Assembly (NCBI GenBank): GCA_038380435.1
Contig: JAWZYU010000034.1
Coordinates: forward strand, 2,586,704 to 2,650,703
DNA length: 64,000 bases
Reading direction: 5' to 3'
Source of the DNA: Ryuthela nishihirai
Lineage: Eukaryota; Arthropoda; Arachnida; Araneae; Heptathelidae
Of the stretch, positions 21,347 to 32,300 are shown piece after piece. The stretch's first letter is position 1. Every line of letters begins with the position of its first letter. The notes beneath the pieces are model-generated. The model saw only the letters and a list, made by a program, of their open reading frames with translations, was not told the DNA's origin and made no database searches. The position numbers and the translations under genes were made by a program.

Positions 21347-21481
21347 CAGGACCTTGTTAGAATTGGTGTGCAGTGGCCAGTTGCAGTAGTAGCTCAGGAT
21401 AGACTTGCTTGGAGAACTAAATTGCACGGTCTGGTTGGACCTCCGTAACCCATGGCTGCTTGAGGATGATGATGATGATGA

Positions 21482-21952
21482 GTTACTGAAATTGAGCCTC
21501 AAGCGATATTTTTTGTGGGCGTGACTTAATTATATATGTTTTAAGAGTGTTTATACGAAATTTTAAAATTTATTTAATTGCTAAAAATTTTTTCATAGAA
21601 ATTTAATTTAAAGAAGAAATAGAAATTCAATTGCGAAAATACCTTTAAATGTTTAGAAACAATCATTTCCCTGTAGACTAATAATTACTTCATTTTTATG
21701 CGGTAATTGATAAAAAATGTTTTTTATTTTAAATTGGTGAATCCTCCTTATGGGATTAAGAGGATTCACAAATTTAAACGAAGATTCCCACCCAAGGGGA
21801 TCATTGAAGCTCTGAAGGGGGAGGAAATTCTCCCAAATAGAACTTGAAAAATGTATATATTTTAGTCTCTGAAATTTAGAAACTGTAAACATCATTCAAG
21901 ATCTTCATCGCAGATTCAAAGACGTTAAATTTCCATTGAAAATTTCTGGGAA
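21482..21952. other. No feature recognised
   Basis: AT-rich sequence after the LINE tail; no coding signal. Confidence 0.45.
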
Positions 21953-22340
21953 CAGTCGCTCAAAAAAGTATCCGAACGCTATAGTTGATTACAGAATTCA
22001 CAAAAAATATCTGGCAAAGATTATTTTTTAGAAATGAGTGATCTGGCAACCTTCGTGTCACGTGATTACAGAACTCAGGAAAAATAACTGGAGCATGTAC
22101 AGTTCCAGTTTGCTGTGAACGGTAATTGCACACGCTCAATATTCCCGTGAGTGAGCCCACACGATCTAGTATCAAAATAATATGACCACCTACAGTCGCT
22201 CAAAAAAGTTTCCGAACGCTATGGTTGATTACAGAATTCACGAAAAATATCTGGTAAAGATTATTTTTTAGAAATGAGTGATCTGGCAACCTTCGTGTCA
22301 CGTGACACGAATAGTGTTCGGATACTTTTTTGAGCGACTG
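21953..22340. mobile_element. Composite Tc1-type MITE, reversed layout
   Basis: Begins CAGTCGCTCAAAAAAGTATC. It runs through a shortened inner palindrome to GTATCAAAATAATATGACCACC, then TA, then a second short MITE ending at 22340 next to TA. This is the mirror layout of the composite at 3913-4439. Confidence 0.85.
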
Positions 22341-22342
22341 TA

Positions 22343-23533
22343 CGCAAATAGTTGTAAAATGTCTCACTAGAAGGCCACTTTCTATGTTATAGATTTATTT
22401 TTGTCATCTCCCAATTGAAATCAGTGTTGCCAACTTAGTTTTTTGTTCAAGCAAGATCTAGCTTTTTTTGAAACTGCCTAGCATGGAAATTATCAGTTTG
22501 CTTATGGCTTAAATTTGGTTGATTTTTAATCAAGCCCTTTCCGTTTTTTTCGCCTTTTTCAATGATTAAAATTTTGCTTCAATTAATAATTTTGCTCCAA
22601 TAACTGGTATCCAACCTGACTCTCTCTTATACATATAGAGTTTGATTAGTGAAATACTGTCTCTGATCCCATAAAGTGTCAACCACGTCTGAAAGATCAA
22701 AGCGATCTATCGTGCTTTGCTATACATCCGTAATCATGTCTGTTTTCTTAATTTCAATTCATGATTGAGCTTCAATCATTTTACATATATTTAACACAGC
22801 CTACATTCTCTTATTTTACTGGTTTTAGAATAGTGCTTTTGCATCATGTGAAGTGGAAAAACTGACCACGGCAAAATAGACAGACTGCTAGTATATTCAG
22901 CTACGGAATGAAATCAAATTACACCGAGATGCTTCAAGCCTAAATCCACTTTCTTGATAGCTTTGCTCAAACTCTCCTTGGGCTTTCATGGAATGAATCT
23001 TTAGCCAAATGAACTTAATCAAAAATTAAAGAATCGAAATAGAAGGGGACTAAAATGGTGAAATCTATTTTAGCTGTTTGATCAGGTCTTAGTAACAAAA
23101 GAAATGCTATAGCGATTATTACCCAGTGGAGCATGGACTAGAGCTTCCACGAATGCTACCACCTTAGCCACATTCTGCAACTTCCAAGTCCCAGTGCAGA
23201 TCTAAATGAATTCCTTGCCATCCCTGAAGATATTGACAATCCAGAGTTATTTTTTTTAAGTTGGATGACATATTGCTGTATCCAAACAGGCTTTACCTTC
23301 TGAGAAAATAAAAATCCTCATTGCATTCATTAACGATTCATTTTGTAATAAATGGCAATAAAATTTCCCATAGTACGATTTCTTAGCCATTGATTTCACT
23401 TTGCATCATCAACAAATTTGTGTTCCTCAAGGTCAAAAATTGTTCTCCTTTAAAATAAAAGTCAAAAAGCCATCCAAGCTACAAACTTATTAACTGCATT
23501 AAATGAGCAGCGTTTTTTTAATAGCACTTGGTA
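22343..23533. other. No gene recognised
   Basis: AT-rich unique sequence. Around 23100-23330 there are weak protein-like stretches without any sustained frame, perhaps an old transposon relic that I cannot name. Confidence 0.4.
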
Positions 23534-24043
23534 CAGTCGCTCGAAAAAGTATCCAAACACTACGGTTGATTACAGAATTCAGAAAAAATATCTGGCAACG
23601 ATATTTTTAGAAATGAGTGATCTGGCAACCTTCGTGTCACGTGACGCGAAGGTTGCCAGATCGCTAATTTCTAAAAAAAGTCGTTGCCAGATGTTTTTTC
23701 TGAATTCTGTAATCAACCATATTGTTCGGATACTTTTTGAGCGACTGTAGGTGGTCATATTATTTTGATACTAGATCGTGTGGGCTCACTCATAGAAATA
23801 TTGAGCGTGTGCAGTTACCGTTCACAGCAAACTGGAGCGTGTGCAGTAACTGCATCCAGTTTGCTGTGAACGGTAACTGGAGCGTGTACAGTTTCTGTAC
23901 ACGCTCCAGATATTTTTCCTGAATTCTGTAATCACGTGACACGAAGATTGCCAGATCACTCATTTCTAAAAAAATCGTTGCCAGATATTTTTTCTGAATT
24001 TTTGTAATCAACCATAGTGTTCGGATACTTATTTGAGCGACTG
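23534..24043. mobile_element. Composite Tc1-type MITE
   Basis: Short palindromic unit 23534-23747 between TA dinucleotides, then GGTGGTCATATTATTTTGAT, inner palindrome and a terminus at 24043 followed by TA. Same layout as 3913-4439. It contains CACGTGACGCGAAGG, a variant of the shared CACGTGACACGAAGG. Confidence 0.87.
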
Positions 24044-24394
24044 TATAATTGTAAAGGGACGCAAAATTCCTTCCCTACAGTCAGAAACAAACATAAAAAA
24101 ATGACTTTAAAATAGACTATTACAATATATTTCGTTCTGGGAAGATTTCACTTCAATTACTAGTTCATTTTTTAATCATATTTAAATTTTAAAATCGTGC
24201 TCCAATTACAAAATAGAAAAATTTACAACTACTCAATCCTCGAAAGTTGCGAACTAAAGGAATTGTAGTTTCTCAAACATTTAAAAAATCTAGTTCTTTT
24301 TCATGACAACGCTTTTTTTTAGAGTTTTGTCTAGGCTACATTCTTTCCTGTGAAATGGCAATATTGAGTTAAAGCTATAAAAATATCACTGGTA
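24044..24394. other. No feature recognised
   Basis: AT-rich spacer between two MITEs. Confidence 0.4.
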
Positions 24395-24735
24395 CAGTCG
24401 CTGAAAAAAAAAAATCCGAACACTATGATTGATTACAGAATTCAGAAAAAATATTTGGAAAACGATTTCTTTTAGAAATTAGTGATCTGGCAACCTTCGT
24501 GTCACGTGATTACAGAATTCAGGTAAAATGTCTGGAGCGTGTACAGCAACTGTACACACTCCAGTTACCGTTCACAGCAAACTTGAGCGTGTGCAGTTAC
24601 TGCACACGCTCTAGTTTGCTGTGAACGGTGACTGCACACGCTCAATATTTCCGTGAGTGAGCCCACACGATCTAGTATCAAAATAATATGACCACCTGCA
24701 GTCGCTCAAAAAATTATCCGAACACCATGGTTGAT
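24395..24735. mobile_element. Composite Tc1-type MITE, reversed layout
   Basis: Starts CAGTCGCTGAAAAAAA after TA, has the GAGCGTGTGCAGTTACTGC palindrome and GTATCAAAATAATATGACCACC, then only the first ~45 bp of the following short unit. The right end is lost near the LINE at 24792. Confidence 0.8.
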
Positions 24736-25487
24736 TAATGGTTGAATTATGGTGCAAGCCGTTAGTACCTTTCAAAAGAGATATTCTCTTTTGGAAGGGA
24801 ACGGAAGGGGAGGGCTGCCAGTTCAGTATGGCCTACTGATCTGGTCATCTATGCCCACTTTTTTTCTTTTTTTTTCAACCCTGCTGAAGAGTGGTCAACT
24901 TCACAGGGTCCTGGTGCTGACCATTTATACCTACTAGACTGGACTTGCTGCACTGGTGGGCCTCTGTTGAGGGAGAATCTGCCGCTGTGTTTTCTGTTTG
25001 CTTTCTGGGTTGCCAGCCATAAGTGAACAGAGGCATGAGATACCTTATATCAGCTGGTGGATAATCCTAATCAGAGACTATCGCAGGTACCTGAACCTCA
25101 CTTAGCTAGTTGGGCATCGTCAAGTCTAAACTGGAGTAATGTGTCTCAGGCAGGTCATATGGCTCTTGAAAAAGTCCATTTGAAAAGGTGGTGCCTGAAG
25201 TTCCTACCAGCATCGGTGACTTCAGCCTTTAGCAGAGGGGGGAACATGTCTTTGCCCCAAGCCTGCGATCAGGGGGCTGTTTGATATTATTGGCCCTGCC
25301 TATCTCAATAAACCAAGTTTCTTTAAAAATCCTACTAGTCATTTTCTCTCTGCAGAAACGTGGAACGTGAGGTCATCACATAGAGATTATTCTCTTGATG
25401 TCCTGACTCTGTAGTAAATAGTAATAAATTGACAAAGGAATTCTGACAAAAAGTAAATAGTAGTAAACTGACAAAGGAATTCTAGGC

Positions 25488-26860
25488 TTGCAAGAGACCA
25501 GATGGACAGGTAAAGGTGAAAAACTTAAAAATAACTTTAAATTTCTCTTTACAGGGAGGGAGGATGGAAAGCATCACCAAGGCGTTGGTCTGCTGCTCAG
25601 CAGACATGATAGTGATGCTCTTCTTGTTATCTGCTGTTATGCCCCCACTGAGGATTCTGATGAGGATGAGAAGGATAGGTTTTACGGACAACTTCAGGAT
25701 ATTTTTAATTCTGTCAAGAAAGGGATATTACCCTTGTTCTAGGTGACTTCAATGCCAAAGTTGGTACTGACTTTGACCTTTGGGGAGGAGTAATAGGCCC
25801 TTTTGCTATTGGTAGCTGCAATGGGCAACGTCTCCTACAGGTATGTAAACTTAATGGTTTCAAAATAACTAACATTTATTACAATCACCGCGACATACAT
25901 AAGTACACATGGGTTTCACCTGATGGGCTGCATAAGAATATGATTGATTATATATTAGTTAACAGCAAATGGGCTAGTTCTGTTAGGAATACCAGGACAT
26001 ATCGGGGAGCTTAAATCGGATCTGACCATTACCTTGTTAAAATAGTCTTGCAACTTAAACTTAAAAAGTGTTGTGCTAAGGTTAAAAATTTTACCTTTAA
26101 TACTGAAGCTCTGAAAGACCCAGTTATAGCCAAAGCTTACCATGATAGGTTACTTAGTCATTATGACAGTCATGGTTTGCTTACTACTGAAGTTGAGGAA
26201 GAATGGGACCATTTTAAACAGGCTTTTTTGGAAACTAACGGTACTCTTTTAGGTAAAAAGGAGCAGAAGAAACAGAATTATTTGAGTGATAAGGCACTTG
26301 AGCTTATTTCAGAAAGAAAGAACTGCAGGAATGTCCTTAATCAATACCCTACTAGTCCAAATAGGAAGCATTACAGAGAACTTAATAAACGTGTAAAGGA
26401 TCAGTTAGCTGCTGATAAGAATCTTTGGCTTGATGGTTTGGCTGACATAGCCGAGGAAGCAGTTAGACAGCATAACATCAGAGAGCTGTACCAGAGAGTT
26501 AATGTTTTGTGTGGTAGAAAACGAACAGGCATACAGGGATTGAAAGATAAACTAGGTAAGGTTATAGAAGGATCAGGATTCTGTCATACCTAGGTGGGCT
26601 GAGCATTTTAGTGATGTTCTAAACAATGTGGTTAGTTCTACTCCCATTGTTTGCAATGATGATAGATGCATTGGTGGCTTTAATGTTGGCCCTATGACAC
26701 AATCTGAAGTTTTTTTGGCGATCTCTAAACTTAAACTACATAAATACCCAGGGGTAGACGAAATTGCTACGGAAATGCTTAGAGCTGGAAATGTTTCGGT
26801 TATGACTTGGATGACTGAAATTTTCAATATCTTTTATGATAAAGACATGGTTACTAAAGA
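25488..26860 (+). pseudogene. LINE copy 2 endonuclease and linker region
   Basis: Begins at QETRWTGKG, continues with CCYAPTEDSDEDEKDRFYGQ, then after a frameshift near 25725 into the GDFNAKVGTDFDLWGG block. A stop codon occurs at about 26012, just before IGSDHYLVK. The linker from LQLKLKKCC to WMTEIFNIFYDKDMV is largely open and closely matches copy 1. A further frame change occurs near 26570. The 66-bp loss removes 22 codons before NVICCYAP-type sequence without changing frame, so it may predate the other damage. Confidence 0.83.
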
Positions 26861-26865
26861 TTTGT

Positions 26866-27167
26866 GTTCCGATATTTTTTTTGAGCGACTGTACATATTG
26901 CTTTTGAAATTTCTCCATTTCGCCAATCATGAACTAGAAATAAATCGAAACGATATTAATCTCGACCAACTATTGAATATAAGGAAACTCTTTGAAGCAT
27001 TGAATTCTCAATTCAAATCTGTTTATGAGCCATCCGAAGAACTGGCTGTCGATGAAATAATAGAAATTTTAAGGTCGTGTCTTGTTCCGCCAGTATATTA
27101 CGAAGAAACAAAAAATGGTTACACATACGGTATAATATGCAAGTATATATGGGAAAAGATAATTTAA
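26866..27167 (+). pseudogene. piggyBac-type transposase fragment in LINE
   Basis: The first ~29 bp are a Tc1-MITE terminus (CCGATATTTTTTTTGAGCG, then ACTGTA). An open stretch follows in which LNSQFKSVYEPSEELAVDEI recalls the piggyBac block just before the first catalytic region (family feature: '...P.E.L.VDE.M..FKGR'). The strand then passes to GYTYGIICKYIWEKII, which would normally lie further along, so the middle is deleted. It replaces the RT core of the LINE. The assignment rests on this one block. Confidence 0.6.
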
Positions 27168-27179
27168 TTATCTAGCGAG

Positions 27180-27750
27180 GTATGTAACAGATATTGGCGA
27201 TGTGCGTCACGAGATTAACAGACGAATATGAATTGCTTCCGGGACTTTTAAGAATCTATGGAGAGTGTGGAGAAATAGGCGCATACATCTAAAGACTAAA
27301 ATTAGACTGAATAATAGTTTGGTTCTTTCTAGGGTTAGTTATGTTAGTGAAACGTGGACACTTTGTAAACAAGATAACAGGAAACTAGATGCTTTTGATT
27401 CTAGATGCTTACGCAGTATCTTGGGCATTAGGTGGTTCAACTTTGTAACTAATGATGAGGTTAGGCAAAGGAGTTTGCAACCTCCTTTAAGCAGCATATT
27501 GTGCAGAGAGAGACTTCGTTGGTTTGGCCATGTTGCCCGTATGAATAATTATAAATTGGTGAATAGGGTTATGAAGAGTGTGCCTAAAGGTCTCAGAAAG
27601 AGGGGGAGACCTAGGATGCGGTGGGCAGACAATGGCAAACAGGATCTTGTTAGAATTGGTGTGCAGTGGCCAGATGCAGTAGATGTAGCTCAGACAGACT
27701 TGCTTGGAGGATTAAATTGCGCGTTCTGGTTGAACCTCCGTAGTCCATGA
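27180..27750 (+). pseudogene. LINE copy 2 C-terminal domain
   Basis: Resumes at the YLGSY-equivalent position and reads MWRNRRIHLKTKIRLNNSLV through LRWFGHVARMNNYKLVNRVM to GRPRMRWADNGKQDLVRIG. The 161-codon open frame is nearly identical to copy 1 but extends further, past the point where copy 1 has a stop. Confidence 0.87.
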
Positions 27751-27780
27751 CTGCTTGAGGATGATAATGATAATGATGAA

Positions 27781-28180
27781 AAATTTAGGCCAGAGGAAAT
27801 AAAAAAGCCATTTTGTAGTTGGTTTTAGATGATTTTCAAAGTTAGGGAGCTTTGGATACGGTTTTCACTTCATATAACATAGAAGTATCCCATTACATTT
27901 GATAATGTAGTGTCTATCCCAGACCTGGGCAAAAGTTTTAGCCGAAGGGCCGAATTCAAAGCTGAAATGGAAGGGAATATATAATCAATAATGCATGTAA
28001 AACAGACGAAAAAAAATCTAAAGAAGCAAATTATAATTTTAATAAAATTAATTATTCTGATAAGAATTTGCTTCCCCGAAGTTGGACTTCTTTTCCTCTA
28101 TAGGTTCCTTTTTTCCTTTACAAATTTAACTTACTTGTCTTCAGTAGCTCACGAGCTTCACAAAAAGAAGTGATGGGCCC
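27781..28180. other. No gene recognised
   Basis: Around 27928 the sequence CAGACCTGGGCAAAAGTTTT resembles a decayed hAT end, but no partner end was found. Otherwise nothing is assigned. Confidence 0.4.
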
Positions 28181-28421
28181 ATAGTTTGTCCAGCCTGGTC
28201 TATATATTCTTTTAATGCTGGTATCTAAATTATTTTGGCGCCCATAGTTTGTGCAGCCTTCTTTTAATGCTGGTATCTAAATTATTTTGGCGCCCATAGT
28301 TTGTCCAGCCTGGTCTATATATTCTTTTAATGCTGGTATCTAAATTATTTTGGTGCTCATAGTTTGTCCAGCCTGGTCTATATATTCTTTTAATGCTGGT
28401 ATCTAAATTATTTTGGCTCCC
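28181..28421. repeat. 63-bp tandem repeat, four units
   Basis: Units start ATAGTTTGT at 28181, 28244, 28296 and 28359 (spacing 63, 52, 63). The second unit lacks 11 bp around GGTCTATATAT. Each carries CTTTTAATGCTGGTATCTAA. Confidence 0.92.
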
Positions 28422-28635
28422 CTAGGCATGTGCCTAACGTCCTCTATGAGGAATCCGACCTTGCTCATACGATCACTTATAAAGGATTTCAAAATTTTAA
28501 TTTATCAAAGTTCCTCTAGCTCATAAATCATGCCTAGATCAGAACCTATTGTGTTTTTATTAATATTAAAAACCTCAAATTATTTCCGGATGTAAAGGGA
28601 CATTGTTTATGCCCAGTTTTCATGTCTCATTACAG

Positions 28636-28879
28636 GATCTTTCGCATTCAAGCAGCTGGACTCTATCAAAAATGGGTGCAAGATATGCTCTTTGATCTTC
28701 AACTGAAAGTAGACAGGAAAACAGATACAGGTCATGTTCGATCTCTCTCTATAAGCGACGTCATCGGAGCCTTTTGGATACTTGTTCCAGGTTGTGCCCT
28801 GTCAATCACCTTATTAGCAGCTGAGAGAGGAATCTATCGGTATTATAAGAGAGTAGACATCCGCAATGATATTTCTTAG
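28636..28879 (+). CDS. Ionotropic receptor, last exon
   Basis: An exon-like frame follows a good acceptor (TCTCATTACAG before 28636) and ends at TAG 28877-28879. It encodes the C-terminal end of an ionotropic glutamate receptor-like protein. AAGLYQKWVQDM is the end of the second ligand-binding lobe, SLSISDVIGAFWILVPGCAL the last membrane helix, and a short basic cytoplasmic tail follows. In this family the SMSDV-like step precedes the final helix (known). Upstream exons are not visible in this window, so the gene either starts further upstream across a large intron or this exon is orphaned. AATAAA at 28903-28908 would serve as poly(A) signal. The end of the exon lies inside the large inverted repeat. 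Confidence 0.68.
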
Positions 28880-29396
28880 TCATTTTTATATTAATAAGAT
28901 ATAATAAATGAATTTCTTTCACGGATCAAAATCTATTTAGTCATGTTTTCCTTATGCACTGCCTTGCTATTTAAAGGGAATACTGCAGTATAAAAACTAA
29001 TTCAAAATGTCGATATAATGTTATCAAAAATATTGTAATAGATATGTAGTCACTGAACATGGCATGTAAATGAACGTTGTGAGTAGTGACAACTACTCTT
29101 TGGTGTGTTGCCTCCTGAGAATAGAAATAGGTTGAGAGAAGCTTCGCTAAGTTTCTGTTGCTAAGTTGCCCTCCAGTGACGTCCTAAGTTGGGTCGATGA
29201 AGAGTTCGACGTCCTAGGTTGGGCCCTACGAAATTTATTGATTTTTCCCCTCTCACTGTCGCTGGAGAGATGGTGTTCCCACAGGTGGTCTCTAAACGTG
29301 ATAGCATCAGCGAAAATGTCAGTATTGAAAGCTAGGTTAACGGTCCAGATTCTATCGCTCTTATTTTTTCTTGAGTGTCATTCCTATACTGGGTGG
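28833..29396 (+). repeat. Large inverted repeat, left arm (~565 bp)
   Basis: Pairs with 33997-34562 on the other strand. By eye the arms differ at few positions (for example GATTTTTCC against GGTTTTTCC near 29240). The arm starts inside the receptor's last exon (TCTATCGGTATTATAAGAGA) and ends at CCTATACTGGGTGG. An open frame through it (MPSSDVLSWVDEEFDVLGW) is the same in both arms but has no known domain. Confidence 0.92.
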
Positions 29397-32300
29397 CCCC
29401 TCATTCAAGAGCGAGGTGCTTTGAGAAGGATTGGGAAACAGACCTATACCTAGGAAATGTAACAGCCCCCTACGACAATGCTCTTGAAGGAAATGTGTCT
29501 CTGAATAGTTGCTGTGGACGAATTGCTTCGTGGGCGGCTCTGTTGACAAAATAATTATAGTCGACGTTACCTGCTACTTAGACAGGTACGCCTAATAATA
29601 GGGAGGGTGACAATGTCCTTCGGGGTTCCTGCAGTAAAGGTTGCGTTGTTCAAGTCGTAAACGTGAAAATAAGCACGAATGTAACAGCCCAAGGAGTGTG
29701 TCTCTGAGCATCGCTAATCCCTATCGCCTAGTATCTGATTGTTTTAAGAAAAAGTCCCGTAACTCAGTCGGGTGCAGTAGCTAATACAAGTGGCTGTACA
29801 ATAAACCAGGGCGTTGAATGACATAATGTGAGAGCGCTAAAGGAGGTGTGACAGAAATGTTCTGTCGAGAAATAATTATAGGGGACTGACAGTTAGCCAG
29901 GTATGTGCACTGATAACAATGTCCTTTTGGGACGTTTCTTATTCGGGGGTCCTTCAAGGGGGCGTAATGTCCATTCGGAAGAGTCATTACTTATTACCAA
30001 ATCTTACCCTACGACACATTCCGTTTAACAGAAGGGACGCTACTGACAATGAATGGGAGTCTTGGGTGGCAATAAGAAAGCGGTAATCGTTTAGAGAAGC
30101 CCCAAGGGAATGTCCTCCCGTCCGTGCATTGCTCCATTATAATAGAAGCGGGGGAGGTAATGAAAACCCCTAACTCACGTCGGGGAGAATGCCACCGTTC
30201 ACCCGCCGTACACTTGCAAACAAGCGGTTTGCAATAACAAAGACGGCGTGGAAATACAACAGTTATATGAAGCATTAGCAGTAGGTAAGTTTCCGGGGCA
30301 TCGAAAGGGAACTGCCTTCACTTAACGCGGACCAAGTTTGACAGACACATCAGCAAACTTCAAAATAGATTTAAAACACCAGACAAGGAGATTTTTGTAT
30401 AACTCAAGACGAAGAAGGTTTTTATTAAATGTGAATAATTTGAAACAAACGTATAGAATTAAAGTGGAATATACTTACGCGTTTTACGAAGAATTAATTT
30501 GTAATCAGGCTTTTAGAACGATTAACAGGTTTACATAATGCTTCAAAAGAGATGCAAAGGACAAAAGTCATAACAAAAATGCAAAAGATGGAAACGTTTA
30601 ACCAATAAAGTAAAAAAGCATAAAGGAGTCTTTGGGAAAAAATCACGACCGAATGTAAGGAATGCAAAATAGAAACTCCGTTGAAGATTAAAAACAGGGC
30701 AATCAAGTAAAATATGTTTAACGGAGTCACTTAATCACCCTACGTAATAAAACTGACTTTTCTTGTGAATTGCATTACTGAAAAGATTTTAATCCCCCAC
30801 TGCAACTTCCGAAATAGTGTTGTCTACGGTTTGAAAAAGAGGCTGATTTTACCCTGCAGAATCATTCCTTACGAGCCCAAGTGCATCAGGGGAGTGCATA
30901 CGGGTAAATTTCCAGTTTTGATTTAATTCATATTTCGCAGAGGAGACAAATAGTTTTTCAACAAAACACATTTGATATAGAGGTGACATAAGACTTCGGA
31001 ACCGAAGGAAAAGTCTAGTTAAAATGCAAATGATGGAAACATTAAACCGAAAAGATAAAGTATTGGATATATATAATAAAAATGCAGGAAATCGAACGGT
31101 AACATATCCAATAAAAAAGTATAAAGGAGTCTTTGGGAAACATATCCTCCTGGAAGGTAGCAAAATAAAATCTGCTTTCAAGATTAAGAGCAGAACGCTC
31201 AAGTAAAAATATGTTTAATTGTGTCATACTTAGGAGCCCGGCGTAATAAACGAATGACCGGAAAGAACTACCTCCTAGCGAAAACATGAAGGTTTCAAAT
31301 TTATTTCACACTACCAGAGACGTAATTTAAAACTTATAATAATAAAAAAGGAATAAACGTTTTTCCAAAGTAAATAGACAATTTTTAAAATTCAAAACTC
31401 CTCAGGAGCCAAAGCGCATTTGTGGAAATATTAAGAAAACATAAAGAAGCAGACATATAATAAACCCGTTAACAATACGACTCAAAAAGTATATTTAGAC
31501 ACTAAATCATGCAAGGCATAATCACTATAACAAATTTTCTACATTTTGCATGAGTATCCATTTCATAATTAATTTTTTAAAAACATTTCCTTATTTTTCT
31601 TTCATTCTTATGTTACGTTATGAGGTTTGACAATGATCTCAAACGTATTGATTATGGTGTTAATAAAATTGATTTTTCCCCCCACTGTCACCTACATTAC
31701 GTTGGGCTCTACATTTTGAAAGACTAATTGATTTTTCCGTCAAAATCATTCCTCACGAGACCAGCGCATAGGGGAAAATTTTGATTCATATTTCGCTGGG
31801 GAGTCAAATAGGTGTTTCCCTGCAACACATCACCCCAGGGGCTAAAAATCTTTCTCAAACAGTATAACTTTGATGTAGGTCCCTGTATCGAAGACGGAGT
31901 GCTTTCTCTGCAATGCACCACCCCATGGGCTAAAAAATCTTTCTCAAAAAGTATAACTTTGTTGTAAGTTCCTATATCGAAGACGGAGTGCTTTCTCCCA
32001 ACGCTCCACCCCAAGGGCTAAAGAATCTTTCTCAAACCCATTCACAGCGTGTTTTTTCACGGGTCATTATCTCGATAGATTTAAATGAACAAATGGAGTG
32101 CACACGTCTTTGTACGAAATCGTTTATAATATTAGCTCTAAAATTGAACAGAAAAAACCGAAGGCTCTCTGGTTAAATATTTAGACGATAATACACTCTC
32201 TGATCGTTAAAATCAAACGCTACCAAGGAAATTAATATACTGTCAGATGTTTGGTCTCTACTAACACGGTGTAAAATACGTTTACCTACTAACAGCTCAA

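Larger units (their letters stand above)
18032..21481 (+). mobile_element. RTE-like LINE copy 1, nearly full length
   Basis: About 3.45 kb. It starts at GGAAGTGAACGGAAGGGG, a 5' region shared with copy 2, and ends in a short GAT repeat (21461-21481). A 3' microsatellite tail rather than poly(A), plus an endonuclease-RT layout, fits RTE/BovB-type elements. The coding sequence is broken in several places (see the next entries). Confidence 0.85.
24792..27780 (+). mobile_element. RTE-like LINE copy 2, internally rearranged
   Basis: Shares the 5' region and 3' GAT/AAT tail with copy 1. Differences: a doubled TAGTAATAAATTGACAAAGG-like insert near 25410-25480, a 66-bp loss inside the endonuclease, and loss of most of the RT domain. 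The RT is replaced by foreign sequence at 26866-27167. It lies about 3.3 kb downstream of copy 1 in the same orientation. Confidence 0.87.

Noticed and set aside
29166..29453. Conserved frame in both arms of the large inverted repeat
   Set aside because: Conservation follows from the duplication itself, and the two copies diverge at the C-terminus where the arm ends; no domain is seen.
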